A stretch of 64,000 nt of DNA, taken from assembly GCF_965248315.1 (NCBI RefSeq), contig NZ_CBDFIX010000002.1, forward strand, positions 558,001-622,000, given 5' to 3'. Below the pieces are notes generated by a model, which had not been told where the DNA came from, did not search any database, and worked only from the letters and a program-made list of their open reading frames with translations. This DNA is from Ulvibacterium sp965248315. Its GTDB lineage: Bacteria; Bacteroidota; Bacteroidia; Flavobacteriales; Flavobacteriaceae. Positions 36,094-44,022 of the stretch are shown here, piece after piece. The first letter of the stretch is position 1. Every line of letters starts with the position of its first letter. Position numbers and translations under genes: made by a program.

Positions 36094-37992
36094 ATGAGCG
36101 ACGCCATCAAACATGAGTGCGGAATTTCCGTAATACGCCTGTTGAAGCCCTTGGAATACTATCATAAAAAATACGGTACGGCCTTTTATGGTGTAAACAA
36201 AATGTACCTAATGATGGAGAAGCAACATAACCGAGGGCAAGATGGGGCAGGTTTTGCCAGTATTAAGTTGGATATGGCTGCCGGGGAAAGGTATATGAGC
36301 AGGGTTCGGTCCATAGAACAGCAGCCCATACAGGATATCTTTGCGCAAATTACAGATCGTATTAATTCGGCTTTCAAAGCACATCCCGAAGAGGTGGATA
36401 ACGTGGCTTGGCAAAAAAAGAACATTCCCTATGTAGGGGAACTTTTGTTGGGCCATGTGCGTTATGGAACTTTTGGCAAGAACAGCATAGAAAGCGTACA
36501 TCCTTTTTTGAGGCAGAATAACTGGATGCACCGTAATCTCATAGTCGCAGGGAATTTCAACATGACCAATGTACATGAGTTATTTGATAATTTGGTGCAA
36601 TTGGGACAGCATCCCAAGGAAATGGCGGATACGATTACCGTTATGGAAAAAATAGGTCACTTTTTGGATGATGCCGTTGCCAAGCTTTATAAACAAATTA
36701 AAAAAGAGGGATATACAAAACAGGAGGCCTCTCCGTTAATCGCTGAACGATTACGAGTTTCCAAGATTTTAAAACGTGCCGCAAAAAATTGGGATGGTGG
36801 TTACGCCATGGCAGGGTTGTTAGGCCATGGGGATGCATTTGTATTGAGAGATCCCGCGGGAATTCGTCCTACCTATTATTATAGAGATGATGAAGTTGTG
36901 GTGGTAGCATCGGAGCGGCCCGCCATACAGACCGTCTTCAACGTAAGTTATGAAGATGTGAAGGAGCTTGAACCTGGGCATGCCATTATTATAAAAAAGA
37001 ACGGAGTTTCCGACATAAAGGAAATACTTGAACCAACAGAAAGAAAAGCCTGTTCTTTTGAACGCATTTATTTTTCTAGGGGAAGTGATAAGGAAATATA
37101 CCAAGAACGCAAAGAATTAGGAAAAAAAATCTTCCCACAAATTTTGACCGCCATTGACGGGAATATCAAAAAAACGGTATTCTCCTATATACCAAATACT
37201 GCCGAAACCTCATTTTTGGGAATGGTTAAAGAAGCCCAAAACTATCTTAACAAAAAAAAGGAAGAACAAATTTTATCCATAGGCAGCAAAATAACAAGTG
37301 AGCAGCTACATGAAATTTTAGAAGTAAGGCCAAGAATCGAGAAAGTTGCAATCAAGGACGCAAAGTTAAGGACCTTTATTACCCAGGACAGTAGCCGAGA
37401 CGATCTCGTAACCCACGTCTATGACATCACCTACGGTTCGGTCGAAAAAGGGGATAACCTTGTTATTATAGATGATAGCATTGTGAGGGGCACAACTTTA
37501 AAGAAGAGTATCCTAAGAATCTTAGATCGTTTATCTCCCAAAAAAATAATTGTGGTTTCTTCAGCCCCTCAAATCCGGTATCCCGATTGTTATGGAATCG
37601 ATATGGCAAAATTAGAGGATTTTATTGCCTTTCGCGCCGCGTTGGCACTACATAATGAACATGGCAGCTACTCTGTTGTAGAAGATATATATAGGAAATG
37701 TGTTGATCAATTACAAACCAAGGATAAGGATGTCATCAATTACGTGAAAGAATTCTATGCGCCATTTACGGCTGAAGAGATATCCTATAAGATTGGGCAA
37801 CTGCTAAGCCCAAAAGATATTAGGTCCGAAGTACAGATTATATACCAGACTATTGAAAGCCTACACGAAGCTTGCCCCAAAAATTTGGGTGATTGGTATT
37901 TCACCGGCAACTATCCCACTCCAGGAGGAAATAGGGTAGTAAATAAGGCATTTATCAACTTTTTTGAAGGCAAGAACCAAAGAGCTTACTAA
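36094..37992 (+). CDS. purF: Amidophosphoribosyltransferase, long Bacteroidetes form
   Basis: A 632-residue enzyme for the first step of purine synthesis, making phosphoribosylamine from PRPP and glutamine. The glutaminase half has the N-terminal nucleophile Cys9 in HECGISVIR (so an 8-residue propeptide would have to be removed), NRGQDGAGFA and GHVRYGTFG. The PRPP loop is VIIDDSIVRGTTL. It is about 100 residues longer than E. coli PurF, with an insertion between the two halves and an extended C-terminus; this long form is usual in flavobacteria. A 36-bp palindrome begins nine bases after the stop. Confidence 0.9.
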   Translation: MSDAIKHECGISVIRLLKPLEYYHKKYGTAFYGVNKMYLMMEKQHNRGQDGAGFASIKLDMAAGERYMSRVRSIEQQPIQDIFAQITDRINSAFKAHPEEVDNVAWQKKNIPYVGELLLGHVRYGTFGKNSIESVHPFLRQNNWMHRNLIVAGNFNMTNVHELFDNLVQLGQHPKEMADTITVMEKIGHFLDDAVAKLYKQIKKEGYTKQEASPLIAERLRVSKILKRAAKNWDGGYAMAGLLGHGDAFVLRDPAGIRPTYYYRDDEVVVVASERPAIQTVFNVSYEDVKELEPGHAIIIKKNGVSDIKEILEPTERKACSFERIYFSRGSDKEIYQERKELGKKIFPQILTAIDGNIKKTVFSYIPNTAETSFLGMVKEAQNYLNKKKEEQILSIGSKITSEQLHEILEVRPRIEKVAIKDAKLRTFITQDSSRDDLVTHVYDITYGSVEKGDNLVIIDDSIVRGTTLKKSILRILDRLSPKKIIVVSSAPQIRYPDCYGIDMAKLEDFIAFRAALALHNEHGSYSVVEDIYRKCVDQLQTKDKDVINYVKEFYAPFTAEEISYKIGQLLSPKDIRSEVQIIYQTIESLHEACPKNLGDWYFTGNYPTPGGNRVVNKAFINFFEGKNQRAY

Positions 37993-38000
37993 GTGCATTT

Positions 38001-38036
38001 ATCGATGAAACGCACAAATTTGTGCGTTTCATCGAT
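38001..38036. repeat. 36-bp perfect palindrome after purF
   Basis: The 18-base arm ATCGATGAAACGCACAAA is followed directly by its exact reverse complement. It can form an 18-bp hairpin (16 with a small loop) in RNA or a cruciform in DNA. No T-run follows, so it is not a standard terminator; it could stabilise the purF mRNA 3' end or bind a dimeric protein. Confidence 0.95.
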
Positions 38037-38085
38037 CATTGTTGCCTTTCGTCGGGTTTATGGCCTATAAGGAGTACAGCCAACC

Positions 38086-38093
38086 TATTTTAG
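38086..38093 (+). promoter_or_regulatory. -7 promoter-like box of small RNA copy 1
   Basis: TATTTTAG, one mismatch to TAnnTTTG, six bases before the conserved small RNA 5' end. Confidence 0.45.
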
Positions 38094-38098
38094 GTCTG

Positions 38099-38170
38099 CC
38101 ATAGCATAAGTAGGTTAAGTTCATGGTAAGATTTGGGGCAAAAAAGGTGGAGGCTTCTCCACCTTTTTTA
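38099..38170 (+). ncRNA. Putative small RNA, tandem family copy 1
   Basis: About 72 bases. The 5' part begins CCATAGCATAAGTAGG and continues with GTTAAGTTCATGG and TAAGATTTGGGG, shared almost perfectly with three copies downstream. The 3' part is a terminator hairpin: GGTGGAG, GCTT loop, CTCCACC, then T-run. CCAT (start) can pair with ATGG 21 bases on. A -7 box lies six bases upstream. No reading frame is shared among the copies, so a peptide is unlikely. Confidence 0.7.
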
Positions 38171-38235
38171 TTTTTGCTAAATGTATTTTGTATTCCTTTT
38201 CCTCCTATTTAATAGGACAATAACCCCTGCGAAGT

Positions 38236-38352
38236 ATTTCAACCAAGGATAAGGGCGTTCATCCAAAACCTTTTTCAAAATAGAATCCTTGCACTATGTT
38301 TGGAGGACCATAGCATAAGTAGGTTAAGTTCATGGTAAGATTTGGGGAAAAA
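38236..38352 (+). repeat. 117-bp direct repeat, first copy (promoter plus 5' part of small RNA copy 2)
   Basis: Identical base for base to 38447-38563, offset 211. It covers the region upstream of the promoter, the TATGTTTG box and the conserved 5' part of the small RNA, and ends at the variable terminator stem. Confidence 0.93.
38295..38302 (+). promoter_or_regulatory. -7 promoter box of small RNA copy 2
   Basis: TATGTTTG, perfect TAnnTTTG match, six bases before the conserved 5' end. TTTTTC, 18 bases upstream, is a one-mismatch -33 candidate. Confidence 0.65.
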
Positions 38353-38377
38353 GGCGGAGCTGAGCTCCGCCTTTTTA
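38308..38377 (+). ncRNA. Putative small RNA, tandem family copy 2
   Basis: About 70 bases, same conserved 5' part as copy 1. The terminator stem differs: GGCGGAGC, TGA, GCTCCGCC, then T-run. Both arms differ from copy 1 in a matched way, so the hairpin is kept while the sequence changes. It has a perfect -7 box. Confidence 0.75.
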
Positions 38378-38446
38378 TTTACACCCAAATTTTTAATCGT
38401 ATTTCTTTTCTCACAGTATTTAATAAAACAATGTGCTTTAGGAGGC

Positions 38447-38563
38447 ATTTCAACCAAGGATAAGGGCGTTCATCCAAAACCTTTTTCAAAATAGAATCCT
38501 TGCACTATGTTTGGAGGACCATAGCATAAGTAGGTTAAGTTCATGGTAAGATTTGGGGAAAAA
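38447..38563 (+). repeat. 117-bp direct repeat, second copy (promoter plus 5' part of small RNA copy 3)
   Basis: Identical to 38236-38352. The two units arose by a recent duplication or are kept identical by gene conversion. Confidence 0.93.
38506..38513 (+). promoter_or_regulatory. -7 promoter box of small RNA copy 3
   Basis: TATGTTTG, in the same setting as for copy 2 because it lies inside the direct repeat. Confidence 0.65.
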
Positions 38564-38590
38564 TGGCGGAGCTGAGCTCCGCCATTTTTA
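38519..38590 (+). ncRNA. Putative small RNA, tandem family copy 3
   Basis: About 72 bases, identical to copy 2 except that the terminator stem gains one base pair: a T before GGCGGAGC and an A after GCTCCGCC. The paired change supports selection on the hairpin. A T-run follows. Confidence 0.75.
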
Positions 38591-38710
38591 TTGCTGAAAG
38601 TCAAGTATTTAACAAGGTTTAACCCACTTTTATCTGTATTAATCCATGTTCTTTCAGTTTAAATCCCTTAAAATTTCTTAAAATTTCTTTTTTATTTCCC
38701 ACAATACCAG

Positions 38711-38718
38711 TAATTTAG
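38711..38718 (+). promoter_or_regulatory. -7 promoter-like box of small RNA copy 4
   Basis: TAATTTAG, one mismatch to TAnnTTTG, five bases before the conserved 5' end. Confidence 0.45.
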
Positions 38719-38723
38719 TATTG

Positions 38724-38797
38724 CCATAGCATAAGTAGGTTAAGTTTATGGTAAGATTTGGGACGAAAAGGGTGGAGGCTTCTCCACCCTTTTCTAT
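38724..38797 (+). ncRNA. Putative small RNA, tandem family copy 4
   Basis: About 74 bases. The 5' part is the same as in the other copies except T for C in GTTAAGTTTATGG. The stem is GGGTGGAG, GCTT, CTCCACCC: copy 1's stem plus one extra G-C pair. A T-rich tract follows, then the sodA terminator on the other strand. Confidence 0.72.
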
Positions 38798-38814
38798 TTT
38801 AAAAAAGACATAAA

Positions 38815-38841
38815 AAAATCCCGCGAAAACGCGGGATTCCA
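38815..38841 (-). terminator. Rho-independent terminator of sodA
   Basis: Arms AATCCCGCG and CGCGGGATT around an AAAA/TTTT loop; on the minus strand a run of seven T follows the hairpin, 46 bases after the sodA stop codon. Confidence 0.9.
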
Positions 38842-38886
38842 TAACTTAGGATTATCTCCAACTCTTAATCAATCTAATGTCATCCG

Positions 38887-39495
38887 CTAACTATTGGACG
38901 TATACAGCTCGCTTACTTTTTCCCAATTGATCACATTAAAAAACGCATTGATATAATCAGGTCTTCTGTTTTGATAATTTAAATAATAGGCATGCTCCCA
39001 AACATCCAATCCTAAAATAGGATAACCATCACAGCCCGCTTCCGGCATTAACGGATTATCTTGGTTAGGGGTGGAGCAAACCTTCAACTCTCCTCCCGGA
39101 TGTACACATAGCCAAGCCCAGCCCGATCCAAACCTTGATCCCGCAGCACCGCTAAATTCGTCCTTAAAGCCATCAAAAGAACCAAAGGCACTATCTATCG
39201 CGTTCGCCAATTCCCCGGAAGGAGCTCCTCCTCCATTGGGCGACATAATTTCCCAAAACAACGCATGGTTATAATATCCTCCGCCATTATTTCGAACAGC
39301 TGAATTGGACATGTCCAATTCTCCAAGAATGTCCTCAATACTCTTATTTTCAAGATTACTCCCCGCTATCGCCCCGTTCAATTTTGTAGTATAACCATTA
39401 TGGTGTTTTGTATGATGGATTTCCATGGTCCTGGCATCAATATGTGGTTCCAATGCATCGTAGGCATAAGGTAATTTAGGTAATTCAAAAGCCAT
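38887..39495 (-). CDS. sodA: Superoxide dismutase (Mn/Fe family, Mn-like)
   Basis: A 202-residue enzyme that converts superoxide to hydrogen peroxide and oxygen. Metal ligands are His27, His77, Asp164 and His168 (DVWEHAYYL). The segment TPNQDNPL, with Gln144 or nearby at the active site, resembles manganese rather than iron enzymes; metal choice is inference. No signal peptide is seen. It is a single-gene unit with its own terminator and a promoter box upstream. Confidence 0.95.
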   Translation of the reverse strand: MAFELPKLPYAYDALEPHIDARTMEIHHTKHHNGYTTKLNGAIAGSNLENKSIEDILGELDMSNSAVRNNGGGYYNHALFWEIMSPNGGGAPSGELANAIDSAFGSFDGFKDEFSGAAGSRFGSGWAWLCVHPGGELKVCSTPNQDNPLMPEAGCDGYPILGLDVWEHAYYLNYQNRRPDYINAFFNVINWEKVSELYTSNS

Positions 39496-39531
39496 TTTTT
39501 ATAGTGTTTTTAGTTAATAAATATTGCAACT

Positions 39532-39539
39532 CAAATTTA
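39532..39539 (-). promoter_or_regulatory. -7 promoter box of sodA
   Basis: Reads TAAATTTG on the minus strand, a perfect TAnnTTTG match, 37 bases before the start codon. Confidence 0.5.
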
Positions 39540-39610
39540 CATTTTTTAACAAACATATTCCCATAATTATTTGTTAAGAACCATTTCAGATTCCTTATTT
39601 TGCAATTGGA

Positions 39611-42600
39611 ATGTCTAATACTTCTTTCAAAATATACAACGCTTCGGCAGGGTCTGGCAAAACATATACTCTTACAAGGGAGTATTTAAAAATTGCCCTT
39701 TCCTCACCCAAAAGTTTCAAGAAGATTTTAGCCATTACATTTACCAACAAAGCGGTTAACGAAATGAAAAACCGTATTTTGGACAACCTATTTGATTTTA
39801 GTCGTACAACGGATATAAAAAAGGCAACCTCATTGTTTCTGGATGTTATGGGCGACCTGAAATTAAATCAAGAGATCTTACGAAATCGTTCAAGGCTCAC
39901 ACTTAAGGACATACTTCATAATTATGCCTTTTTTGATGTTTCTACTATAGATAAATTCACACACCGTTTGATTCGGACTTTCGCGCGAGATTTAAAATTG
40001 CCCCAGAATTTTGAGGTAGTTTTGGACAACGACATTGTCCTGAGTGAGGCGGTAGATCGTCTTATTGCCAAAGCAGGAAGCGAGAAACAATTGACCCAGG
40101 TGCTTATTGAATTTGCACTTGAAAAAATAGATGATAACAAGAGTTGGGATATAGCCTTCGACCTTAATAAAGTAGGAACACTTCTGTTTAACGAGACCCA
40201 CGCCTATTACATTAAAAATTTGGAAAACAGAACCCTGGAAGATTTTACGGCGTTAAAAAAACATATTCGTTCTGAAATCAAATCACTGGAAGAGAAGGCG
40301 TTGTTATTGGCATACGATGCTTTGGAAGTAATCAATGCTTCAGGATTGGAAGCCCATGACTTTCCAAGGGAAACGCTGCCCAATCATTTTAAAAAAATCC
40401 GCGCATCGGAGTTTAATCTTTACAAGCTCTACAACAATAGGTTGGAAGACTCCCTTTCGAAGGGAAAAATATTGAAGTCTGGCATTGAACTTCCCTCACC
40501 GGAATTTGCTACAAATCTTCTTACAATATATCTAGAAATAAAAGAAATCCTACACCATAGGGCGTTTCTAAGAAACATTTACGCAAACATAGTTCCCCTT
40601 ACCTTGCTAAATGCCATTCATCGGGAAGTGAAAAACCTCCAAACGGAACGTGATCAATTGTCCATTTCGGAGTTTAATTCCATAATATCCAAGGAAATTA
40701 AAAATCAGCCGGCCCCTTTTATCTATGAACGCTTGGGAGAAAAGTATCGCCATTACTTTATTGATGAATTCCAGGACACCTCAGAAATGCAATGGAACAA
40801 CCTTACCCCTCTTATAGACAATGCCCTGGCTAGTGAAAGCGGATCTCTCTTCTTGGTAGGGGACGCCAAACAGGCCATATACCGTTGGCGGGGAGGTAAA
40901 GCGGAACAGTTTCTGAACCTTATGAATTTAACCGTCAATCCGTTTGTCGTTTCTCCAACTCTAGAGACTCTCCCAAAAAATTACCGCAGTTTTGAGGAAA
41001 TTGTAAAGTTCAACAACTCCTTTTTTAAAAGCACAAGCCCTTTCCTTAACAACAAAATGTATAACGTCCTATTTGAAAAGGGCAACGAACAGGAGTTCAA
41101 TTCACAAAATGAAGGCTTGGTCAAAATCACTTTTTTGGAAAATGGAGTAGACCGGAACCCTGACGAGTTGTATTGTCATAAAGTTTTTGAACACATTGGG
41201 GAATTATTGGAAAAGGAATATCGATTTGAGGATATCTGTATTCTTACCCGTAAAAGAAAGCATGGGATTCTTTTGTCGGACTTTTTAATGCGCCAAAATA
41301 TTCCTATTGTCTCGTCAGAAACCCTATTGCTCAAAAAAAGTCCTAAAGTAGATTTTCTCATAAACCTTCTTACCTACGTCAATCAACCAGGGGATTTGGA
41401 AACGAGTTTTGAAATTTTAAATTTTCTAGCCGGCGACATACCTGGGAAACATTCCTTTATAGTAACTCATTTAGAAAATCCCATATCCCTATTTCAAGAG
41501 AAACACGATTTTAATCTGGAGGAGTTGAATCGACTATCGGTTTACGATAGCTTGGAATACGCCATAAGGCAGTTTCGCCTAGCAGAAAAATCGGATGCCT
41601 ATTTGGTGAATCTATTGGATTTTGCTTTGGAAACAGAGCATAAGGAAGAAGGTAGTATATCGGCTTTTTTATCACATTGGGAAAAGAAGAAGGAAAAGTT
41701 AAGCATAACAGCCCCCACAGCTTACAATGCGGTACAGATAATGACCATACATAAGGTCAAAGGACTGGAATTCCCCATTGTAATTTTTCCATATGCCAAT
41801 TCCAATATATATGAAGAGATAGACCCCAAACTATGGCTGTCTGTTAAAAGGGATCGCTATAACGGGTTTTCAGAGGTTTTGATCAGTAAGAAAAAAGAAA
41901 TGGGCGGATACAGTAAAATGGCCGCTGAATTATTCAATGAGGAACAATATAAATTGGAATTAGATGCCTTTAATATATTATATGTAGCCCTTACCCGTGC
42001 CATTAAGGGCTTATATATTATCTCTGAAAAGGATTTCACTTCAAAAGGCGACTATAAAACGGATAGGTATTCGGGGCTATTTATCCATTTTTTAAGGGAA
42101 AAAGGAATATGGCAGGAAAACAATTCCCAATATCAATTTGGTACCCTACCTTCACCATCGCCCAAAAGTAGCCCTCAATATTTGGAAGAGACTATCCCTT
42201 ACACCTATTCACACAAAGATAGGACAGGTTTTCAAATCTTATCCAAATCTGGTATGCTATGGGACACGGAAAGAGAAGCAGCCATTTTAAGAGGGAACCT
42301 TATACATTATATATTAGGCAAAATTGAAACATCGGAGGATGTGGAAATTTCTTTTGATCATTTGATCCAAAATGGGGACATTGAAGAGAACGAAACCAAT
42401 TTGTTGAAAGGCATAATCCATAAGATCATCTACCACCCAAAATTGCGAGACTATTACAGCAAGGGAAACATCATAAAGAACGAGAAGGATATCATTTCAA
42501 AAGATGGTATAATTTTGAGGCCGGATAGAGTGGTGCTTAAGGGTAACAAAGCCACCATAATAGATTATAAAACCGGAAAGAAGAATCCTAAGCATCATGA

Positions 42601-42703
42601 ACAACTATATATGTATGCGGATACCTTGGAGCTTATGGGATATGATATAGAAAATAAAATCATTGTATACATTGAAAAAGAAATAAACCCAGAATTCATT
42701 TAG
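39611..42703 (+). CDS. addA: UvrD/RecB-type helicase-nuclease (AddA-like)
   Basis: A 1030-residue superfamily 1 helicase with a fused nuclease. Walker A is ASAGSGKT (11-18), motif II is FIDEFQDTSEMQW, a further motif is VALTRAIKGLY, and the C-terminal PD-(D/E)xK nuclease has LRPDRVVL and IIDYKTGK. With the AddB-like protein encoded 2.7 kb downstream it should process double-strand breaks for recombination. It is shorter than Bacillus AddA. kbl starts 12 bases after the stop, so the genes may share a transcript. Confidence 0.88.
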   Translation: MSNTSFKIYNASAGSGKTYTLTREYLKIALSSPKSFKKILAITFTNKAVNEMKNRILDNLFDFSRTTDIKKATSLFLDVMGDLKLNQEILRNRSRLTLKDILHNYAFFDVSTIDKFTHRLIRTFARDLKLPQNFEVVLDNDIVLSEAVDRLIAKAGSEKQLTQVLIEFALEKIDDNKSWDIAFDLNKVGTLLFNETHAYYIKNLENRTLEDFTALKKHIRSEIKSLEEKALLLAYDALEVINASGLEAHDFPRETLPNHFKKIRASEFNLYKLYNNRLEDSLSKGKILKSGIELPSPEFATNLLTIYLEIKEILHHRAFLRNIYANIVPLTLLNAIHREVKNLQTERDQLSISEFNSIISKEIKNQPAPFIYERLGEKYRHYFIDEFQDTSEMQWNNLTPLIDNALASESGSLFLVGDAKQAIYRWRGGKAEQFLNLMNLTVNPFVVSPTLETLPKNYRSFEEIVKFNNSFFKSTSPFLNNKMYNVLFEKGNEQEFNSQNEGLVKITFLENGVDRNPDELYCHKVFEHIGELLEKEYRFEDICILTRKRKHGILLSDFLMRQNIPIVSSETLLLKKSPKVDFLINLLTYVNQPGDLETSFEILNFLAGDIPGKHSFIVTHLENPISLFQEKHDFNLEELNRLSVYDSLEYAIRQFRLAEKSDAYLVNLLDFALETEHKEEGSISAFLSHWEKKKEKLSITAPTAYNAVQIMTIHKVKGLEFPIVIFPYANSNIYEEIDPKLWLSVKRDRYNGFSEVLISKKKEMGGYSKMAAELFNEEQYKLELDAFNILYVALTRAIKGLYIISEKDFTSKGDYKTDRYSGLFIHFLREKGIWQENNSQYQFGTLPSPSPKSSPQYLEETIPYTYSHKDRTGFQILSKSGMLWDTEREAAILRGNLIHYILGKIETSEDVEISFDHLIQNGDIEENETNLLKGIIHKIIYHPKLRDYYSKGNIIKNEKDIISKDGIILRPDRVVLKGNKATIIDYKTGKKNPKHHEQLYMYADTLELMGYDIENKIIVYIEKEINPEFI

Positions 42704-42715
42704 AAACCAATACCT

Positions 42716-43909
42716 ATGTACGGAAAGATAAAAGAATACTTAAGCGAAGAATTGAATGCTATAAAGGAGGCAGGGCTCTTTAAGGAAGAACGTATTATTA
42801 CCACACCTCAAGATGCAATAATCAAAATTTCCACCGGGGAGGAAGTCATTAATTTTTGTGCCAACAACTATCTTGGGCTATCGTCCCATCCGGAAGTAAT
42901 TAAGGCCGCCAAAGAAACTTTGGATTCGCATGGTTTTGGGATGTCGTCAGTACGTTTTATTTGTGGCACCCAAGACATTCACAAAGAGTTGGAACGTAAA
43001 ATAGCACAATTCTATGGTGCCGAAGATACCATATTATACGCGGCAGCCTTTGATGCCAACGGCGGAGTCTTTGAGCCCCTGCTCACCGCAGAGGACGCTA
43101 TTATCTCAGATTCCCTCAACCATGCCTCAATAATAGATGGTGTTCGTCTTTGTAAGGCAATGCGATATAGGTACGCCAATAGTGACATGAACGACTTGGA
43201 GAAACAGTTGAAACAGGCCAATACGGATGGAGCTCGATTTAAAATTATTGTAACGGATGGCGTGTTTTCTATGGATGGGCTCTTGGCTCCTTTGGATGAG
43301 ATTTGTGATTTGGCGGATAAATATGATGCTCTAGTAATGATAGATGAATGCCATGCAGCAGGTTTTATAGGTGAAAAAGGTAGAGGGACCTTAGAGGAGA
43401 AAGGGGTGATAAATCGTATCGATATCATTACCGGCACCCTTGGGAAGGCCCTTGGTGGTGCCATGGGTGGTTATACAACGGGAAAAAAGGAGATAATTGA
43501 AATGCTGAGGCAACGGTCCCGGCCCTATCTTTTTTCAAATTCCCTGGCACCTGCTATTGTGGGTGCCTCCATAAAAGTCTTTGAGATGTTGGAAAAGGAT
43601 ACTTCATTGCGCGATAAACTTCAAAGGAATACCGAATATTTCAAGAAAGGGATGAAAGAGGCAGGTTTTGATATCATAGATGGAGATTCCGCTATAGTAC
43701 CGGTAATGCTCTATGATGCCAAACTATCCCAACAAATGGCAAACATGTTACTAGAGAAAGGAATCTACGTTATTGGTTTCTTTTACCCAGTGGTACCCAA
43801 GGGGCGTGCAAGAATTAGGGTGCAATTATCCGCAGCCCACGAAATGGAACATTTGGATCGGGCACTTGCCGCATTTAAGGAGGTTGGAGAGGTATTAAAA
43901 ATCGTTTAA
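42716..43909 (+). CDS. kbl: Glycine C-acetyltransferase (2-amino-3-ketobutyrate CoA ligase)
   Basis: A 397-residue PLP enzyme of threonine breakdown that links glycine and acetyl-CoA with 2-amino-3-ketobutyrate. The PLP lysine is in TGTLGKALGGAMGG, the DECHAAGFIG and SLNHASIIDG segments are typical, and length fits. The related threonine dehydrogenase gene (tdh) is not in this window. It follows addA by 12 bases. Confidence 0.93.
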   Translation: MYGKIKEYLSEELNAIKEAGLFKEERIITTPQDAIIKISTGEEVINFCANNYLGLSSHPEVIKAAKETLDSHGFGMSSVRFICGTQDIHKELERKIAQFYGAEDTILYAAAFDANGGVFEPLLTAEDAIISDSLNHASIIDGVRLCKAMRYRYANSDMNDLEKQLKQANTDGARFKIIVTDGVFSMDGLLAPLDEICDLADKYDALVMIDECHAAGFIGEKGRGTLEEKGVINRIDIITGTLGKALGGAMGGYTTGKKEIIEMLRQRSRPYLFSNSLAPAIVGASIKVFEMLEKDTSLRDKLQRNTEYFKKGMKEAGFDIIDGDSAIVPVMLYDAKLSQQMANMLLEKGIYVIGFFYPVVPKGRARIRVQLSAAHEMEHLDRALAAFKEVGEVLKIV

Positions 43910-43956
43910 AGGTGTTATTTTTTCTATAAACTGCGTTAAAAAAAATAGAAAATTGA

Positions 43957-43988
43957 TTTTGTTAATAATATTTAACAACTTACATTTG
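43957..43988 (+). promoter_or_regulatory. Promoter of the OmpA-family gene (TTTTG-N19-TACATTTG)
   Basis: A -33 TTTTG at 43957-43961 and a perfect -7 box TACATTTG at 43981-43988, 19 bases apart. This is the best-formed promoter in the window and agrees with high expression of a major outer membrane protein. The leader would be about 30 bases. Confidence 0.75.
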
Positions 43989-44022
43989 CAGCTAATAAAC
44001 ACTTAAACTTAAAATTTTGAAC

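Noticed and set aside
38122..38180. Leader peptides starting at the ATG in each small RNA copy
   Set aside because: The frames differ between copies because of one-base changes in the stem (copy 3 ends early), so no shared peptide is encoded.
38275..38457. 60-residue open frame on the minus strand
   Set aside because: It lies across the duplicated small RNA units and has no family resemblance; it is a by-product of the repeat.
38094..38800. The four repeats as a CRISPR array
   Set aside because: Spacing is about 208 bp, the repeat is 38 bases followed by a terminator, the 'spacers' include a duplicated promoter, and no cas genes are near.
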